DNA from: Pyropia haitanensis
Lineage: Eukaryota; Rhodophyta; Bangiophyceae; Bangiales; Bangiaceae
Assembly (NCBI GenBank): GCA_008729055.1
Contig: SDUX01000002.1
Location: 5,173,874 to 5,237,873, forward strand
Reading direction: 5' to 3'
DNA length: 64,000 nucleotides
Part shown: in pieces, positions 36,526-48,028 of the stretch
Numbering within the stretch: the first letter of the stretch is position 1
Layout: every line of letters starts with the position of its first letter
Notes under the pieces: generated by a model
Told to the model about the DNA's origin: nothing
The model's database searches: none
What the model saw: only the letters and a program-made list of their open reading frames with translations
Made by a program: the position numbers and the translations under genes

Positions 36526-37630
36526 ATGTTGGCTCCCCCCGCCGGCGGCTTGACCGGCCTGGCGAGTGTGGCGGTGCGGGTTTTTGCGGCCTCCTACTTC
36601 CTCAACACGTACGGCGTCAACGTGTCTCAAGTATGGTCAAGCTTCGATGCTCTGCTGCGCTGATGGACTCTGCTGGCTGCCTTTCTTTGCTATTGCCTTT
36701 GTGTCTATGGGCTCCCTCTCTGACTGCGAGTGTGTGCCACACCCATCACTGAAGGCATTGTGCTCCCGTTCTGACCCCCTGCCCCTCATGATCCCTCTTT
36801 CCCCCCTGTTTGCCCCCGCGCTATCCTTGCTCATCCCTCCCGACAGGCGTATGGCTCCTCCATGAATCCGACGCTGGCGACCAAAGGCGACGTGGTGCTG
36901 CTGGACATGTCGGCACCCTACCGCTGGCGCGCCGCGTACCGCAGCGGGGACCGCGCCAACGCGAATGCTGTCTTGGCCGTTGGAGACGTTGTGACGCTCA
37001 GCAAGCCGACCGACCGGCGGGTGTCCATCATCAAGCGCATTGGCGGGCTGGTATGCGCTTGGACCCCTCTACTCCTGCATGGTGCTTTTTTTTTTTTGTT
37101 GAGGCGTGCGCTGCTGTTGTGTGGGCGGGCATGGGACGGTGAGGGGTATGCTTGCACTCGGCGACCTGAGTCTCTCGCGACGCGACCCACTGATGCCTTG
37201 CCCTTTGGACGCTCCGCGCCGCTCGCCCTCCCTCTGCTCGCTGGACAAACGCCCCCCCACCACTTGCTTTGCTTGTTGCTCCCCCGGCCCTGCCTGCCGC
37301 GCCGCGCCCCACGCCGGTGCGCTGCCGACGGCCACCCCGCCGAGGCTCGCACAGCCTGGGGATACGGTGACGGTGGAACGGCCGGGGGCCCCCCCCGAGG
37401 TCCTGACTGTCCCCCCCGGTCATGTGTGGGTGGTAGGCGATAACGCGGCCGCGTCCATTGACTGCCGCTATTACGGACCCGTGCCCTCCGCGCTCCTGAC
37501 TGGCAAGGTGCTCTGGCGGATATGGCCGCCGTCGGCGGTCGGCGCGCTGCCGCCCGCGCCGGTGGCCACGACGGGTGGAGGGGGGGATGGGACGCCCCCG
37601 GCGCCGCCAGCCATGCCTATGGATAGCTAG
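36526..37630 (+). CDS. Mitochondrial inner-membrane signal peptidase (IMP1-like, S26 family), three exons
   Basis: 194 aa from exons 36526-36630, 36847-37050 and 37355-37630. The introns (216 and 304 nt) are GT-AG and phase 0. An N-terminal hydrophobic segment (residues about 10-27) is followed by the catalytic-Ser box AYGSSMNPTL. Ser40 falls at the same position I recall for yeast Imp1. The catalytic-Lys box is IIKRIGGL-PGD (Lys98), completed only by splicing exon 2 to exon 3. Box E is GHVWVVGDNAAASIDCRYYG, where the usual DSR is DCR. The C-terminus is a Gly/Pro tail after WRIWPPS. Family role: removal of sorting signals from proteins reaching the intermembrane space; the protein is anchored in the inner membrane. 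An upstream in-frame ATG at 36439 would add 29 residues; 36526 gives the family's usual spacing. The polyT at about 37,088 is intronic. Confidence 0.92.
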
Positions 37631-37835
37631 GTGGGGGTCTCTGCTATGGGCTGGACGGCGCGGTGGTGGACGCGGGTGTCGCTGCGCGCCCAAGCCAAGT
37701 CCGGAGGAGGGAGCAACAGAATAGAGGGGCAAACCAAAAAAAAAGAGAGCGCGCGGGAGCGACAGAAATTTCTGCAAGCGGCCGCCGCCCACCGTCTGCT
37801 GCGAGTGCGCCGCCAGCCGTGACAGCTGCACCCAC

Positions 37836-39001
37836 CTAGAGCTGCATCCGCCCTTCCTCATCAAAGCCGGGCAGCTTGTTGCCCGCCGCCCACGGGGCCT
37901 CCCGGCCCTCCATCTCGCTCTGGATTTCCACCTGCTCCAGGTCCCACACGCTGACGCTCCGCTTGTGAAACGCCTCGTCCTGCAGCTGCCCCACGTCCTT
38001 GCCCTCCAGGCCATAAATCTCCCGGGCTACCGCCTCGGCCTCGAGGCCCAGCGCGTCGACGCGCTCAATGATTGCGGCGTCGACGTTGCCAAACTCCTCC
38101 ACCAGCCGCCGCAGGGCCACCACCAGCTTCTTGCCATCCACGACAACGCCCGACGAGGAGCTCCCGTCGGCCAGCGCAATCTTCTTGCGCGGCGTCAGGG
38201 CGGCGGTGAGGAGCGCCCTGCGCTCGTCGAGCTCGGGGGTGCGGAGGAGCTTGCGGACGAGGGCCACCTCTGGCGGCGCGCGGCCGTCCTTGAGCTCCGC
38301 CGCCCGCGTCTGCAGGCGGCTCAGCACCGCCACGGCGGGCTCGACGCCCGCCGCCTTTGCCTGCTCCAGGTTGCCAGCAAGGAGGAGCAAGAACGCTTCG
38401 TCCAGCTCCCCCTTTTGCAGCAGCAGCGCCATCTGGCGGTTCATCGCGTCCTCATCTCCTGCCGTGACAACCGACTTGAACGCTGCCGACGCGGCGCCCA
38501 TCCGGACGGTCATCTCCTGCGTGACGGCCGCTTGGACAGCCTCAATGCCCGCCCGCTCCTCGTCGTCGGCAGCGTCCAAATTCTTCTGCGCCAGGTGCTG
38601 GAGGAAGCGCATGTCCACCCGGTTGTACGCCCGGCGGACGGCGGCGGCGAGGGAGCCCCCGTGGGCAGACGCGGCGCCCTGGATTTCCGCCAGCAGCGCG
38701 TCGTACGAGAGGACAGCCACCTCGGCGGCGAGCTGCTCGGCCAGCTCGGGGTTTTCCGCGGCCGACGCGGCGTCGAGGATTTTGCGCATAATGTCCGTGA
38801 CCGCGTCGCGGAGGCAGCGCAGCGTTTCCCTCTCCTCCAGGTCCGACGAGCCGCTGATCTTGGCCTCGAGGAAGTTGTAAAAGCCCTCGTCCAGGGAGTT
38901 GATGTTGCGCTCAATGAGGCCCGGCAGCCTGTCGGGCTCGCTAAACGCCAGTTCCGCTAGCAGCACCTCGTGGTTGGGGGCGGGCTCCACGGGGCCACTG
39001 T

Positions 39002-39032
<31 letters not shown>

Positions 39033-39224
39033 GCCGCCGGTGGCGGTCACGTCCAGGGCGCCACCGCCGGGCATGCCCGACACCATCCGGACGGGAAGGG
39101 CGTGGGCGCGAGCAGCCGCCGCGTGACGGGCGGCGCGCGGGCGGCGGCGGCCGGCGGTCCCCACCGTCGGGTGCGGCGACGGTGCGACGGCGCCGCCCGC
39201 CCACGCACATGCAAAGGCCATCAT
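37836..39224 (-). CDS. Plastid-targeted alpha-helical protein of unknown function
   Basis: 462 aa from ATG 39224 (MMAFACAWAGG). Residues 1 to about 45 look like a transit peptide: Ala/Arg/Ser-rich, almost no acidic residues, Phe near the start, and a VRM-VSG junction as often seen in algal precursors. A Gly run (GGGGGGGGG) follows. The mature part (about residues 70-462) is almost entirely helical and charged, with regular heptad-like Leu/Ala/Glu patterning (for example RNINSLDEGFYNFLEAKISG, LAAAVRRAYNRVDMRFLQHL, DEAFLLLLAGNLEQAKAAG). It ends DEEGRMQL. I recognise no catalytic motif. Conserved plastid proteins of plants and algae with this look exist, but I cannot name this one safely. It converges with the IMP1-like gene, 205 bp apart. 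Confidence 0.82.
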
Positions 39225-41182
39225 GACGGGGCCAGGAGAAGAGACACCGCCTGGCTTTCCTAGCCCCCACCCACGCAGGGAGTCGTGGGGAGGGGATGGA
39301 GAGGAAACGGCGCGCACAGCGAGGGAAGAGCAGCAGGGGCGGGACGGGACGGGTGGCTCTGGGCCAAAACGGGCGCGGAGCAGCGAGCGGAGCACACCAC
39401 AAACCACAATGACGAGGGGGTGGTTGGCCGGCCAAGTGGCCACGAGGACGGCCGCGGTCGACGGCTCGGATCAAGATGACGCGCGAGATACAGGAGAAAA
39501 AGAGACATAGCCCCCCTCCAGTTGCTGGGCATCTTTGCTGTATTGTCACGACAGCCGCCAGACAACAAAGAATTGCTCTGATCGCGGTTCCACAGAGTGA
39601 TGAGATGTTTAATAACTATATTTGCACGTTCCCATTAGTATACAATCACACAAACTAACCGGCAGTAGGAGCATGGACGGCGGCCGGCGTCCGCCGCCAA
39701 ACGCTCCCGCCGATGCCGCGTCGCCATGCTCGACACGCAGCATGGGCGCAACCAAACGGCTTTTGCGACGGCGTCGTCGGTGTGCAGCATGGTCCTTGAG
39801 TTGTTCCTGGCGACCCACACGCCTGGCGTCGACGGCTGGGCACCCACCCCCTGCGTTGTGCTCTGAGCGGAGCGCGTCTGCAGACCAAACGCGCTACCGA
39901 GAAGCACCCTGCCGGCCCGTTTTCGATCATCGGACAGACGCACCCGACGGGAGCGATCCCGCTCTCCGCGCCGCTCGTCGGGGAGCCCAGGCCTGTCTTT
40001 GTTTCCCGTTGCCCACCACTTCCAGCTTGTGGCCGCCTCGGCTGCTGTATCGTGCGCGGATGGTGCCTACCCGCCACGAGCGGACGCTGTGGAGCGCCCG
40101 CGGCGGACACGACGCCGTGCCAGTCGCCCTCGCAACCGTGGCATGCAAACGCGGGCGGCGGCGGCGGGGCGTGCCCGCCACCGGCGCGCCCGCCGACGGC
40201 CTTGCTCCCGTCCAACGGGCCAGGCCACCCCGTGCGGTGCACCACAGGGGGGAATCCCCGTGTGTCGGCACCCCGACGCGCGGCAGCCCTGGACAGGATG
40301 GGGCTCTCCATGGCCGGCGCTCTTTGCTGGGGGGCGAGCTCCATCGGCTGTAGTAGTGCCGGCAAGCGCCACGGACGCGGCGGGTGGACAGCTCCCGCTG
40401 GGCGGGGGGGGGACACGCCTGGACACGGGCGCTCCCGCCGGCCAGAGACGACGGACGGGAGGGGACCCCCAGGCGGGTGGAGTGGGCGCGGTGGATCCAC
40501 CAAACCGCCCCCGCGGGGCGATCGCTCCCGCCGCCGCCGACGGATCGCGGGGACACCCGCCGCGGCGGCGGCGGCGGCGGGTGCCGCCCGCCAGCGTCCC
40601 ACCGGCGGCCGGCGGGATGCCGCGAGGCGGCAACCCCCCCCCCCCACCCCCCGCAAGCTCCTCCCTCCACACACTCCCGCCCCGCCCTCCCCGTCGCTCC
40701 CCGCCGCCGCGACGCGACGCCGACACCCGCCGGTGCCCCCCCCCCCCCCCCCCGCACCGCCGCCGCCACCCGCCGCGGTCGACCGCCGGTGGGCCGCCGC
40801 CGGCCGCCGCGGCACGCCGCGGCGGCCGCTGCGGGCGGCCGCCGCGGTGCCCCGACCCCCCCCACCCCGCCACGGCGGCCGCGTCATCGGCGGTCCCCCT
40901 CCCCCCCCCCCCCCCACCCCAGACGGCGGCGGGTCGGCCGCTGCCCCCCCCCCCACCCCCCCCCACCCCACCCCACCCCCCCTCCCCCCCCCCCGCCCGG
41001 CGGCGGCCTTTCCCCCCGTCTCCACGTGGCGGCGTCGTCCCCCTCCCCCCCCCCCCCACGGGCGGCGTCCCCCCCCCCTGTGGCTCCACGCCGCCGCGGC
41101 ACCCACCCCGCCGCGGCGGCGCGGCCGTCGGCCGCGCCGTGCGCGTGGCGGCGGCCAGCGCAGTGGGCTTTGTTGCGGGATT
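39225..41182. other. Low-complexity, poly-C-rich region without a supported gene
   Basis: The first 400 bp should be the promoter and leader of the minus-strand plastid-protein gene, and there is a short AT-richer patch near 39,490-39,660. From about 40,620 to 41,080 the plus strand carries many C runs of 8-14, so the minus strand has strong G-quadruplex potential. Long frames exist on both strands, but all are Arg/Pro/Gly shadows. Confidence 0.4.
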
Positions 41183-42542
41183 CTCTTCAAGCGCTTATCA
41201 AAAGCAGAACCTTGCAGAAATCACGATCCAGGGCGATCATGAAGTGCCCTAGAGACCCCGTAGAGGCCGATTTCTTGAAGAAAACGTGATAAACCTTGAA
41301 GTCAGTATGATTACCTGCTCGGACATGGGGTTGCGATACACCACAAGGTGCGTCTCAGTGCGGGCTACACAGTGATGTACTGAACGATGATGTCCACGCA
41401 GGTCTTGACCCATTATTCAAGGTTTATCAAGCTTTCTTCAAGTGCTAATGCACACAGCTCTCGCGCCGCATTAAGCGTGATCGCGCTCTCCTAATAGAAG
41501 TACAGCATCGACAAGAGCTTGTAGCCCCCGTTTCACCTGAAAAGTCCCATCTTTCTTGGATTGTATCCCGGCATTTATGCAGCTCGCCGGAGTTGATCAC
41601 GTGAGGCGCACGCCGTATCTCGGCGGCCTGCAGATCTTCCTGAGAGTTTTTTTTTCAATTACGCGGCACAGTACGCTCCCAACCGTCGGCTTGCTTCTCT
41701 CCGACGACACAGACAGGCACCCGAAGCACTTGCGCCGAGACTCGCGGCAGTACTAGACGATAGAGACCAAAACCAGCCGTGGGCGCCATTGCCGACCGGT
41801 CGCTCCCGCGGCCACGGCCGCCGCCGCGGCCGCCGTTGCGGCCCGATGCGGACTAGAGCCGGCGGGCGGCAGGGGGGACGGGAGGGCGGGAACGTGGACG
41901 TCGGCGGCAGCGGCAGCTGGCGCCGCCAGCGCGGCGCCCCCCGCAACTGCTGCCGCTGCCGCCGCAGTCGCCGCCGCAGCCTCTGTGGCCACGGATGCCC
42001 CAAGCCCGCGATGCGGTCGTAGTTCTGGTCTGGCTCACAACATTGGTGTGGTGACAAGAGCTTCTTTCTCGTTGTGCTGGTGGAACGAGAGAGAGGACAT
42101 CAGGGGGGGTGCGGGGGACACGGCGGCGAGCTATCGTGGACAATATGCGTTGGTTTGAAATGCACTGTGACGTTCGTGTGGCTGGTGGTGTCACCGAAGC
42201 ACGCGGTGCGGATGAAGATTGTAGACGGGCCTGTTTGTGTCTTCCGATGCGCTTCGTCCGGCGTCATCAGCCGGGCCATGGAGAGGGATTGTCGGCCGCT
42301 CAGGGATGGCCTTCGTGGTCCCCGCGAGGACTGTGATGGAGAGTTACCGAAACTTGACAGCCAATTGGATGCTCCTTAGTAGGGAACCCATCACCTCCCT
42401 TCAATATACTTTACCGTATTTGTCAACCTTTTAAGTGTGAGGATCGGCCTCTAATCCACTCAGTTGGGGCGGCGGCCGCCGCGGCGCGTGCGACCACTTC
42501 AAGGAAAATCAAGGTTTGTTCAAGCCCTTCCGGCTTGAAGAG
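41183..42542. other. AT-richer patch, possibly a decayed 1.36-kb inverted-repeat element
   Basis: Composition drops sharply at about 41,170 and returns at about 42,550. The edges carry CTCTTCAAGC (41183-41192) and its inverse GCTTGAAGAG (42533-42542), with weak similarity continuing inward and no target duplication that I can see. A GC-rich Ala-coding segment sits at about 41,760-42,000. No transposase-like frame was found. Confidence 0.35.
41274..41445. repeat. Fold-back repeat, 172 bp
   Basis: Left arm 41274-41300 and right arm 41419-41445 are inverted copies of CTTGAAGAAA-nnn-TGATAAACC... matching at 24 of 27 bases, separated by a 118-bp loop. It may be a small MITE or part of the larger patch around it. 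Confidence 0.6.
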
Positions 42543-42950
42543 CGCACAGCATGGATCCCGGTTTTAGGCCCACTGCGCAGCCGCCCCGCGGCCGCCGCCG
42601 CCGGCGGCGCGCGGCCGGCCGCGCGGCGGGCGGGCGGGCGGGCGGGCGGGCGGCGGCGGCGGCGGCGTCCGCCGTCCTCCCTCCCCCCCCCCCCCCACGT
42701 GGCACGCGTCGGCTCCCGCCCGCCAGCCGACCCGTCGGCGGCGGCGGCGAGCGCAGCGCGGCGCGCGCGCGCGCGGGCGGCCGGTCGGCGGGCTCCCCCC
42801 CCCCCCCCCCCCACCCGCCGCGGCGGCGGCGGGGCAGCGGCGGCGGCGGCGCCACGGCGCCGCCACCACCCCCCGTGGCCACCGCCACCGCCGCCGCGGC
42901 GGCCGTGCGCGCGTCGCGGCGGCACGCGCGAGACGCTGCCGCGGCCGGCA

Positions 42951-42983
<33 letters not shown>

Positions 42984-45157
42984 AGCCGCGGCACCGCACG
43001 CCCGCCGCGCCGCCGGCAGCCGCCCGCGCCGCCGCGCGCACCGCCAGCGTCGGTGGCCACGGTGGACACTCCCCCCCCCCGCCCCCCCGCCGCCAGCCGG
43101 CGCAACGGCGGGCATGCGGGGGAGGGGGCGGCGGCGGGGGGGGGGTGGGGGTGACACTCGAGAGCGCACCGCGGGTGGGCGCGCCGTCGACAGTGGGTGG
43201 CAGGCCGTCAGAGTGTGGGACGCCGGCTGGTGGCCGTGATGGCGGGTGGGAGCGGACCGACTCGCTCGGACGCGCCGGCGGGTGCCGACGGAGGGTAGCG
43301 CTCCGGGAGCGGCCGCCCCGCCGGCGTGGACGCCCCCCGCTGCAATGGACCGATCCATCCGTCGGGCGCCGAGGGGATCCGGCGGGCAGGGGCGGCCGTC
43401 TGGGGCGGGCCGCCGTGGCCGGCGGTGCGCACCCGACACGAGACGGGCGGCGGCGACGGGGGCGCGCTGGCTGGCAGGTGGAGGCGCCGCCTCGAGGGCG
43501 GCCACCCCGGCCGGCCGCCGGCCGCCGCGGCCGCCCGCGGCGGCGGCCGCCGCCGCCGCCGCGCCCGCCGCGTGGCGGCCGCCGCGCGCCGCGGCGGCGC
43601 GCGCCCGCGGGCGGGCGGTCAGACCGCCCCGTATCCGCGCTGGCGGCGGCGGGCGTCCCCCCCCGCTTCTGCCTGCTCCATCTCCCTGTACCCCGCCGTC
43701 CACCGCCGTCTCCCCACCCTCCTCTGCGGTCACTGCCGGCGCGTCCGCACGCTCGTGGCGCCGCCGCCCACGGCGGGGTGCGTTCCTCCCCTCCCCCCCC
43801 CCCCCACACCCCGTCACGCTGTCTGGTCGTCCCCCCCCCCCCCCCCGCCGCCCCCCCACCCGCGCCGCCCGTTGCGGCCGCACCCCCGCGCTGCGGGCGG
43901 TGCCACGTCAGTCCCGGTGGGGAAGGGGGGGGGGGGGGGGGGAAGCGCCGCGCCTCGGCGGCCGCCGCGCGCCCCGACTGGGCCGCCGCGCGTGTTTCTC
44001 TGGTGGCCGCCACCGGCGGCGGCGCGGGGGCGGCCGAGAGGGGTGCCGCCGCCGCGGCGGTCGGGGTCGTGGCGGTCGGCGAAGCGGGTGGGGGGGGGGG
44101 GGGGGGGGGGGGGGTGACCGGACGGGAGCGTTGCTGTCCATTGGGGGCGGGCGCGTCGGGGGGGGGGGGGGCGCCGGCGGTGCGTCGGGGGGGGGCGTGT
44201 GGGGGCGGCGGGGAGCCACCCGCACCGCCGCTGCGGCCGGCTGTGACCGCCTCGGGCGGCTTTCACCAGCGCCGCTCGGCCGCCGTCCCGTGGAGGCGTG
44301 GCGGCGGCCGCCAGGGGGGGGGCAGGCCGGGCGTAGCGGGCGGCGGCGTGCCGCCGCCCCGCCGCCGCCGGCTCGCCAGCCGTTGTCAAGAGCGCCGCGG
44401 CGGCGCGCCGCGGGTCCGTCGCTGGCGACGGGCGCCGTGCATCCGTCCGCCGTCCCCCCTCTGCGGGGACGCTGCCCACGCCCGCCTGTTCCACCTCCCC
44501 CTGCCCCCCCCTGTTGCTTTGTGCTTGCGTGTCGCGGCGGTCAAGGTACGTGTCGCCACCGCCGCCGCGGCGGCCATCCCCACCACCGCCGCCGCCGGCG
44601 GGCGCGCATCGATCGGGTGTTCCCCGCAGTGCGCAGGCGGTCGTCGCGGTACGCCGCGGCTGCCGCCGCCGCTGCCGTCATCAACCGCCGCCACTGACAC
44701 CGACGCCGTCGCGGCGGAGAGGCCGGCCGTCGACGCCGTCGTGCCCTTTGTTGCGCGTTTGCCGCGGAGGGGGTTTGAGCGGTTGGCCCCCGACCAGTCC
44801 ACCGCTGGCCGCTGCGGCTGCCTCGCACACCCCGCTGGCGCTGGCGGTTGCCCCTGCCGCCGCCTGCGCGCCGCCGTCGCTGCCGCCATGCCCGCGCCGG
44901 CGCCCGCGGTGGCCGCCCACGCGGGGGGGCGCCCGCCGCCGCCGCCATCGCTACCCATTCCCCGCCCGCTGGCCGACGCCGACGCCGACGCCGGCGGCGG
45001 TGGTGGCGGTGGTGGTGAGGGTGGTGGCGGCGGCGGTAGCGACGAGCGTCGCACCGGCGCTGGCGGCGGCCGCCGCGGCCGCGGCGGCGCTGGTGGGGGT
45101 GGCGGCCGCCGCGGCGGCACCGCCTCGCCGCCGACGCCGCGCCCCCCCCCCGCGGCG
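42543..45157. other. Extremely GC-rich region without a supported gene
   Basis: Composition is the most GC-rich of the window, full of GGC/GCC repeats and G or C runs (for example near 42,790, 43,830, 43,930, 44,095). All six frames are open over long distances for that reason alone. A GTACGT word at about 44,548 and a CCCCGCAG at about 44,623 could be splice sites of an upstream exon of the next gene, but nothing confirms it. Confidence 0.35.
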
Positions 45158-45862
45158 ATGGGAACGGGTGGCAAGGCGGCGGGGGGGACGCGCCCGTCCC
45201 GACGGCGGGGGGCCCCCCGTCCTCGCTGTCCCCCCCGAGTGCCTGGTGGGGCCGCCTCGCGGACACGGTGTCGGCGCTGGCGCCGACGGTGGTCGACGCG
45301 GGCGTGGCGGTGGTGATGGACCGTGCCGCGTGGGTGGCGGCCGACGCGGACGGCCGGGGGCGGGGGGGACTTGTGGAAGACGCGGCGGCCGTCGCGGCGG
45401 TCGACAGCGATGGGAGTGCGGGTCGTCGCGCTGGGGGAGGCGGCCGCCCCGCCGCGGTGACTGGTGGTGGTGGTGGTGGTGGTGGCGACGGCGGCGGGGG
45501 TGGCGGACCGGCCAATGGCACCAGCCGCGGCGGCCGACGCGGCGACGACGGTGGCGGCGGCGGCGGCAGCGGCGGCATGGGCGGCGACGGCCGCGGCGGG
45601 GGGACCTCCCCCGCCTCGTCCCCCCCACCCCCCCCCACGGGGGCACCCGTCGGGGGCCCCCCCCTCGGCGCCATCCGCATGGCCCTCGCGGCCGGCGGCA
45701 TGCGCCTCGACGAGGTCGACGCCGACGCGTGGGCGTGGCGCCCCCGCGGCGGCGGCCACACCGACGGCCGCCACCGCCGTGGCGGGCCGCCCGGCGGCGT
45801 CGACGCCACCGCCGCCGCCGTCGCCGCCGGCGGGGACGGCGGCGGTGGCCGCGGCCGCGGCG

Positions 45863-45907
<45 letters not shown>

Positions 45908-46731
45908 TCGGCGGCCCGTCCCCGCGGCGGCTGGTGGTCATTTCACGCCTCGACGCGGACGCCGCCGATGCGGGCGCGAACCGCCGGCCGGCAGGCACCC
46001 CGCGGTCGTTGACGACGGGCGGTCGCCGGCGGCGGGCGAGCGTCGACTCGACCACCACCGGCGGCTGGTCACCACCCGGCTCGGCGACGCCGTCGCCGCC
46101 ACCGCCGCTGCCCGCGGTGGTGGGTCTCGTCGGCGGCCGCGTCGGCGGCGGCGCCGACGACGGGCTGGTGGCCGCGGCGGTTGGGGGGAGCGGCCCACTC
46201 GGCGGCGGCGGCGGCGGCGGCGGCGACGCGGGCGGGCGGCTGGCGGTGTGGCTCGCGCCGCTGCCGCCGGCTGCCGCCGCTGCCGCCGCCGCCGCCGACG
46301 CGCCGGCGGCGGCAACACCCTGCCGCGTGTCCAGGTCGGTCTCGTCGCCGGCTGTGGCGGCGCTGTGGCGTGGGGGGGTGGAGCGACGGGAGGGGGGAGC
46401 GGCCACCCCCGCGGGTGCGTGCCGGCGTGGGTGTGGCGGCCAGGCCACCGCCGCCGCCGCCGCCGTCGCTGCCGGTACGTCCACCACCCCCGCCGAGTGT
46501 GGTTGTGGGGGGATTGAAGGAGCCACCGCGGTGGGCGCGGCGGACCTGTCCGCGCCGTGGTCCCACTGGTCGCCCCCGTCTTCCGGCGGCTCCTCCCCAC
46601 CGCCCGCCGTCACGGCTGCCGAGAGGAAACGGGGGGGGGGGAGGGACGCACCCACCGCCGGTGGGGAAGCCGCCGCTGGCGCCGCTCCGCGTCACCGCCG
46701 CCGCCCACGGGCGGTGGGGGCGGCGGCGGCG

Positions 46732-46784
<53 letters not shown>

Positions 46785-47712
46785 TCGGTCACCGCCGCCG
46801 CGGTTGCCGCCGTGTGCAAGCCGGGGCGCGTGCGGATGCTCGGCCCGGCGGCGGTGACGGCCGCCGACGGCGGCGGTGACGGCGGCGGGGGCGTCGACGG
46901 CACGACGGTGGCCACCCACCGCTTTGGTGTGACGTACCCGACGACCCTCTTGACCGCCATGACCGCCACGGGCACGCCCGTCGTCCAGCCCGTCGACGTG
47001 GCCGTCACGCTTCGGGTGGTGCAGACGGCCGCCGTGGCGGGCGGCGCGGCGGGCACGCTCGCCGTCACCGTCGACGACTTTTCGTACGACATTGGCGGGC
47101 AGCTGGCCGAGGCGGAGCCCGCCGGCGACGCGCTCGGCTACTACATTGACGCGCTCGACATTGTCCTCGAGGCGCTCCCCGAGGCGGGCGGGCTGTTTGA
47201 CGCGGCCGACGGCGGCGCCGCGTGGCCGACCATGAGCGGCGGCATCTCGCCGACGTCCATCGAGGCGACGACCACCACCACGACGACGACCACCCAGGGG
47301 GGGACCGTCGGCGTTGGGGCGTCCGCGTCGCTCACGCCGGCGGCCGGCGGCGCGACGGCGGGCGCCACCGCGTCCGCGTCGGTATCACGCCAGCGGGCGG
47401 TGGCGGTGTCGGCGGGGACGGTGGTGCCGACCAAGACGTACGTGTGGCACGGCGCCGCGTCGCGGGACGCGGCGCGGTGGCAGTGGGCGCTCGCCGCGTG
47501 GGCCGACGGCAGCCGCTACATTGGGGGGGAGCTGGCGCCCGCCGCGGCGGAGGGGGGTGGGGGGGGGGGAGGCGCGGCGGCCGCTCCCGGCCCGCTGCTG
47601 GCAGCGTCTGGCGGAGTGGGCTGCCGGCAGAGCTGGCGGGGCCAACGACCATTGCGGGCGGCGGCGTGGCGGCGGTGTGGCCGCTGCGCGCGCCGCCGCG
47701 GCCACCGTGCGG

Positions 47713-47756
<44 letters not shown>

Positions 47757-48028
47757 TGCCGCCGTCCCGGCCGGGCGCAGCGGCTGTCGCGGCGGCACCG
47801 GCGGCGGCGCGGCGGGCGGCGTTTTATCTGCGGCTGACGCCGCGGCTGCGGCTGCGGCGGTCGCGGTACCTGCCGTTTTGTTGTTCCCTGCGCGTCCGCC
47901 GGCAGCGGGTGGTGGAGGAGTGGCCGCCGCCAGGGCAGCGGACCAAGGGGGAGGCCCGGTTTTTGCTGTCGGTGCCGCTGGTGGGGAGGGGCGGCGGCGA
48001 CGCCGGGGAGGGGTGCGGGCCGTGCTGA
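45158..48028 (+). CDS. Unknown Gly-rich protein, frame broken at G runs and GGC repeats
   Basis: The proposed start is ATG 45158 (MGTGGKAAGG), with a frame change at the G7 run 45181-45187 into PSAWWGRLADTVSALAPTVV. The middle is Gly/Ala low complexity. Around 46,630-46,790 the frame must change again near an ~11-nt G run and the GGC repeat. It then enters a well-formed segment (about 46,830-47,520): VATHRFGVTYPTTLLTAMTA, LAVTVDDFSYDIGGQLAEAE, GYYIDALDIVLEALPEAG, KTYVWHGAASRDAARWQWAL. A last change in the G-rich 47,545-47,575 gives AAFYLRLTPRLRLRRSRYLP and EARFLLSVPLVG before the stop. The folded segment matches no family I know. The start, the number of shifts and any introns are uncertain. 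Confidence 0.4.
46733..46784 (+). repeat. (GGC)n trinucleotide repeat
   Basis: About 17 uninterrupted GGC-type units, with one GAC at the left edge. It encodes polyglycine in the frame that leads into the conserved segment of the surrounding gene. A (GCC)n run of similar size lies at about 47,713-47,757. Confidence 0.9.

Noticed and set aside
42551..45316. 921-codon plus-strand frame and its antisense partners
   Set aside because: Open only because the DNA lacks A/T; all six frames are long here and none shows ordered protein sequence before about 45,158.
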